Assembly (NCBI RefSeq): GCF_000972845.2
Contig: NC_040016.1
Location: 12,978,701-13,042,700, forward strand
Reading direction: 5' to 3'
From: Larimichthys crocea
Lineage: Eukaryota > Chordata > Actinopteri > Sciaenidae
Length of the DNA: 64,000 bases
Position 1 is the first letter of the stretch; each line of letters begins with the position of its first letter. A program made the position numbers and the translations under genes. The notes under the pieces are model-generated. The model was not told where the DNA came from. It worked only from the letters and a program-made list of their open reading frames with translations, and made no database searches. Below are positions 61,301 to 64,000 of the stretch, piece after piece.

Positions 61301-61871
61301 GGTCCGACGCCCACCAGCGCTACACGACTGGCTCTCAGGTCCGGCTCTAGTTTGCTGATCTCTGATGCCATCCACCGACATATCTGACAGCCAAATCTGC
61401 GCAGGAAGAACAATACCACCGGCTGGTCCTGCCACAGAGACTGAAGCTCTACAATCTGAAATGCACAAACGGAGAAACTCACATTTAAACCACAACAAAG
61501 GTGACACACAGTCATCACATGGGGAATGAGAGTAGGTAGATTATATTAATTTTGATCTGTTATCATAGATTCTAATGTCATGGTTCATAATCACATGTAT
61601 TCCCTTCAGATCATCATTATGTCACCCTGGAGGCGTCACTTAACAGCAGTTATGTCAGAGCTGTGAGGTGATGGCACATTTAACACAGCAGGTAAACAAG
61701 CATGGCTTTATATTAAAAGAGAGCACATTTAATGACAAAACAATCAATTAACTGGATGTGACCAGAAGGAGGAGGAAAAGCCCATAAACAGACAGTTTCA
61801 TGGCTTACCTCTCCAGTTTCAGCGCTTTTCAACGAGTTCTTTCCAACTTGAGCAAGGTCGACCTTCGCCAT
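58375..61871 (-). CDS. prxl2b: peroxiredoxin-like 2B / prostamide-prostaglandin F synthase
   Basis: Six coding exons join in frame. The family (FAM213B) has a thioredoxin-like fold and reduces prostaglandin H2 and prostamide H2 to their F2-alpha forms in the cytosol. The N-terminus [21 protein letters not shown] matches the human MSTVDLARVG start, so the ATG at 61869-61871 is chosen over an in-frame upstream ATG. The redox motif CQIC is at residues 44-47 ([18 protein letters not shown]); human has CVVC there. Further conserved blocks are [56 protein letters not shown] and [18 protein letters not shown]. The C-terminus is uncertain: reading on to the stop at 58375 gives 221 aa with a hydrophobic unrelated tail, while a donor at 58462 (GTAAGA) would give 193 codons plus a short last exon, nearer to the human 198 aa. 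Confidence 0.93.
58375..61871 (-). other. prxl2b: prxl2b coding-exon map
   Basis: Coding exons in transcript order: 61809-61871, 61251-61455, 60547-60598, 60117-60180, 59918-59993, then either 58462-58580 (spliced on to an unidentified short exon) or 58375-58580 (read-through to TGA). All identified junctions are GT-AG with continuous frame. The acceptor of the last listed exon has a weak pyrimidine tract (ACTTTGCAAAG) but gives the exact family sequence [11 protein letters not shown]. Confidence 0.85.
59731..59743 (-). promoter_or_regulatory. CTCF-like motif in the last prxl2b intron
   Basis: On the minus strand CCTCTAGAGGGCA differs from the CTCF core (CCASYAGRKGGCA) at one position. Motif only; binding not shown. 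Confidence 0.35.
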
Positions 61872-62017
61872 TTTCCACACGGGCTGTAACCTGAAAACAA
61901 AGCTTAAAGCAGATGTACAGTTTGTGCGAAATAAAGTCTTGGAGTTGTAAAGTTTGTGTAACGCCCGCAGAAACTGTTGCAAAACAGCTGCTTCCTCAAC
62001 CACTAGAGCGCTGACAT

Positions 62018-62088
62018 CCAATCAGATCCTGTTGGTGCTGAAAGACTAGCCAATCACAGCGCAAGATGTGCGGAACGGAGGCGGGGCT
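62018..62088 (-). promoter_or_regulatory. prxl2b proximal promoter (two CCAAT boxes and a GC box)
   Basis: CCAAT occurs on the plus strand at 62018-62022 and 62050-62054, i.e. inverted CCAAT (ATTGG) for this minus-strand gene, spaced 32 bp (three helical turns). A GC box GGAGGCGGGGC is at 62078-62088. The arrangement GC box, then two NF-Y-type sites, then the start of translation about 150 bp on, is typical of a TATA-less housekeeping promoter. Confidence 0.6.
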
Positions 62089-62705
62089 TCGTGAGAGCAA
62101 CTTGGAGCACGTGTTTTGCACTACTACAGTGTATTAAATAATAATAATAATTTCTTGAATAAAGTCAATGTTTTAATACGTTTTCTTACACTTTGTATTC
62201 ACTGGGTCGCCAGTTTAACACAGACTACAGCGCGGTGGTTTGAAAATATTCAGTTTTTCATAATACACGTTGCATAATTTGTGTTACAGGTGAGCTCAAA
62301 GGTATAGTGAGATTTATTGCATGGCCTTTGTTTGCTCTCTTTTCTTGCTGTCAGTTATGTCCCATCTGTCTGTCTGTTAAAATAACAAGACAACCATTTT
62401 GTTCTGCTTCATCCTGTGGTGGAAGTATATTTCAGTACATATGTGATGTACTCATTCTATTTTACTCCATTATACTACTATACTTTTTATAGTATACTTT
62501 TCATTTTCATCCCACCTGGACAACCAGCAGGACAGTCAATTAGATATGATGCACCTGTTGTCAGAAGTGACCTTAAAATCACACCAGTATGTCTATAGGG
62601 ACTTGTACTTACTGTCAGCCTTAATGAGTTATTCTGCAATCCTCTCTTTTATTTATGTATTATGTTTTGGTTTATTTGCAAAACAAAACATCCTCACAGG
62701 TAATC

Positions 62706-62706
62706 A

Positions 62707-62750
<44 letters not shown>
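62706..62750. repeat. (GATA)n microsatellite
   Basis: About 11 tandem GATA units, the same motif and about the same length as the tract at 23027-23071. Confidence 0.97.
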
Positions 62751-64000
62751 TGATAATATATAGATGTATGTATGTATATGTATTTGTATGTATTGTATAT
62801 TCAGTGTATTCAAATGTGTTTATAAATATAACCCATTCCAGTACCTTGTTGTATAGTGCATAAAACTACCCACATACACTAACCACATCCGTTTGTCTAA
62901 AAATGGTGCATCTATTTACAAAAATAAAACATAAACCCAGAAAGTTAAACTTACTTGTGATAAGGGAAAATATCAGCTAAAGACAGCTAAGACCTGTCTG
63001 ACCAGTGACCTTATCAGCCTTGCTAAAAAACATATTGAACTCCATATTTAATTGAAAATAGTACAACTTATCAAATGTTAATTTTTTATAGTTTTTGGAA
63101 AATTATTTTGAATTTGATGCCAGCAACATGATTCAAGAAAGTTGGTCAGGATCATGTTTAACACTCTGTTCACCACCTCTATCTTTAACAACACACTGTA
63201 ATTAGAAACATTATTGCATTTGCACTATTTGCCAGCGCACGCTTTCACAAAGTGATGAACTCCATTTACTTCCCGAAGACTCAGCCTCTCTGAGATGTTA
63301 TTTTTATACCCAGTCATGTGACTAACCTGCTGCCAGTTAACCTAATCAATTTTCAGTTGTTCCACCAGGTGTTTTCTTTTAGTGTTTTACAACTGTTCCA
63401 GTCTGTTGTTGACAACTTTTTTGAATAGTGTTGCCGGCATTAAATTCAAAATAGGCATATTATTTACCAAAGTGATATTTTAAATGACATATTGGGTTTC
63501 ACTGTTTTGTACATCATGACATTTATTCACATTTTACACAGTGTGCCAACTTTTTTGGCAAATGCTGTTCCAGTAGTTTCAGGGTCCTGTTGTGCAGCTG
63601 GCTTACTGGGACACTAGATTGAAGTGAACCATTGTTAATGAAATTTGTTTCACCTGTGCTTTCCTGCTCTGTCTGCTGTGAAAAACTTCCCTTTGTACAG
63701 TGACAATGTCACACACTGCTAACCATGGGCCTAATCACTAACACGTATCTACATTTCATCTTCTCAAATTAGGATGTGTTTTATTAATCTTGCATGGCTT
63801 ACACATTTTGTGGCTTTATAAGTTTAATTTACTTAAAGTCTACATAAATACACCAGGAACTATACATGCAAATATACACATTAAAGTGGATTGTAATTTA
63901 TTTCAACACTTCCCATGCATTTACTTTAAGGTTGTAAAACCCAATTTAACAACTTATTCTGTTTATATTGAGGCTGTTCCACATTTAGATGGTGTGACAA

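Larger units (their letters stand above)
61872..64000. other. prxl2b 5' flank and right-hand end of the window
   Basis: The promoter-like sequence sits close to prxl2b (to about 62.09 kb). Beyond it the DNA is AT-rich, with a GATA microsatellite at 62706-62750. I see no exon that could be assigned to another gene; open frames are short and without recognised similarity. Confidence 0.55.

Noticed and set aside
61713..62021. Upstream in-frame ATG giving a longer prxl2b N-terminus (MDVSALVVEEA...)
   Set aside because: The extra residues have no counterpart in the family and overlap the promoter-proximal CCAAT region; MAKVDL matches the known start.

Overview
The window looks like nuclear DNA of a teleost fish, probably a percomorph. 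It is AT-rich, has spliced genes with GT-AG introns, vertebrate-specific gene families, CA/GA/GATA microsatellites and several short interspersed elements of kinds I recognise from perch-like fish genomes. The species is not identifiable by eye. I see no bacterial, plasmid or phage content and no CRISPR array.

Five protein-coding genes can be supported by joining exons at canonical splice sites and keeping frame across every junction. From left to right: (1) the first coding exon of trim62 (minus strand, about 6.0-6.4 kb), whose other exons are not visible and probably lie beyond the left edge; (2) tnfrsf1b, the TNF receptor 2 gene (minus, 9.5-15.1 kb, 9 coding exons, 481 aa); (3) miip, migration and invasion inhibitory protein (minus, 18.5-22.0 kb, 9 coding exons, 380 aa); (4) mmel1, a neprilysin-like membrane metalloendopeptidase (plus, 39.8-50.2 kb, 23 coding exons, 769 aa), with a likely non-coding first exon near 35.0 kb; (5) prxl2b, a peroxiredoxin-like/prostamide-prostaglandin F synthase gene (minus, 58.4-61.9 kb, 6 coding exons seen). 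The tnfrsf1b-miip and mmel1-prxl2b neighbour pairs are also neighbours on human chromosome 1p36. The genes do not form a pathway; they are a piece of conserved synteny.

The most interesting structural feature is an inverted duplication of about 500 bp. Exon 2 of tnfrsf1b with its flanking intron (13.16-13.67 kb) recurs in opposite orientation at 22.52-23.02 kb, just upstream of miip, hemmed in by microsatellites on both sides. The copied exon keeps both splice sites but has lost one CRD1 cysteine.

A 12 kb gene-poor stretch (23-35 kb) holds repeats and some composed, repeat-free blocks that could be conserved non-coding elements. Other features are a tRNA-derived SINE with a 17-bp target-site duplication nested in an older element, a fold-back element nested in another repeat (52-53 kb), three separate perfect tandem duplications of 41-43 bp within 520 bp of one mmel1 intron, and CTCF-like motifs. 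I found no wholly new gene system.
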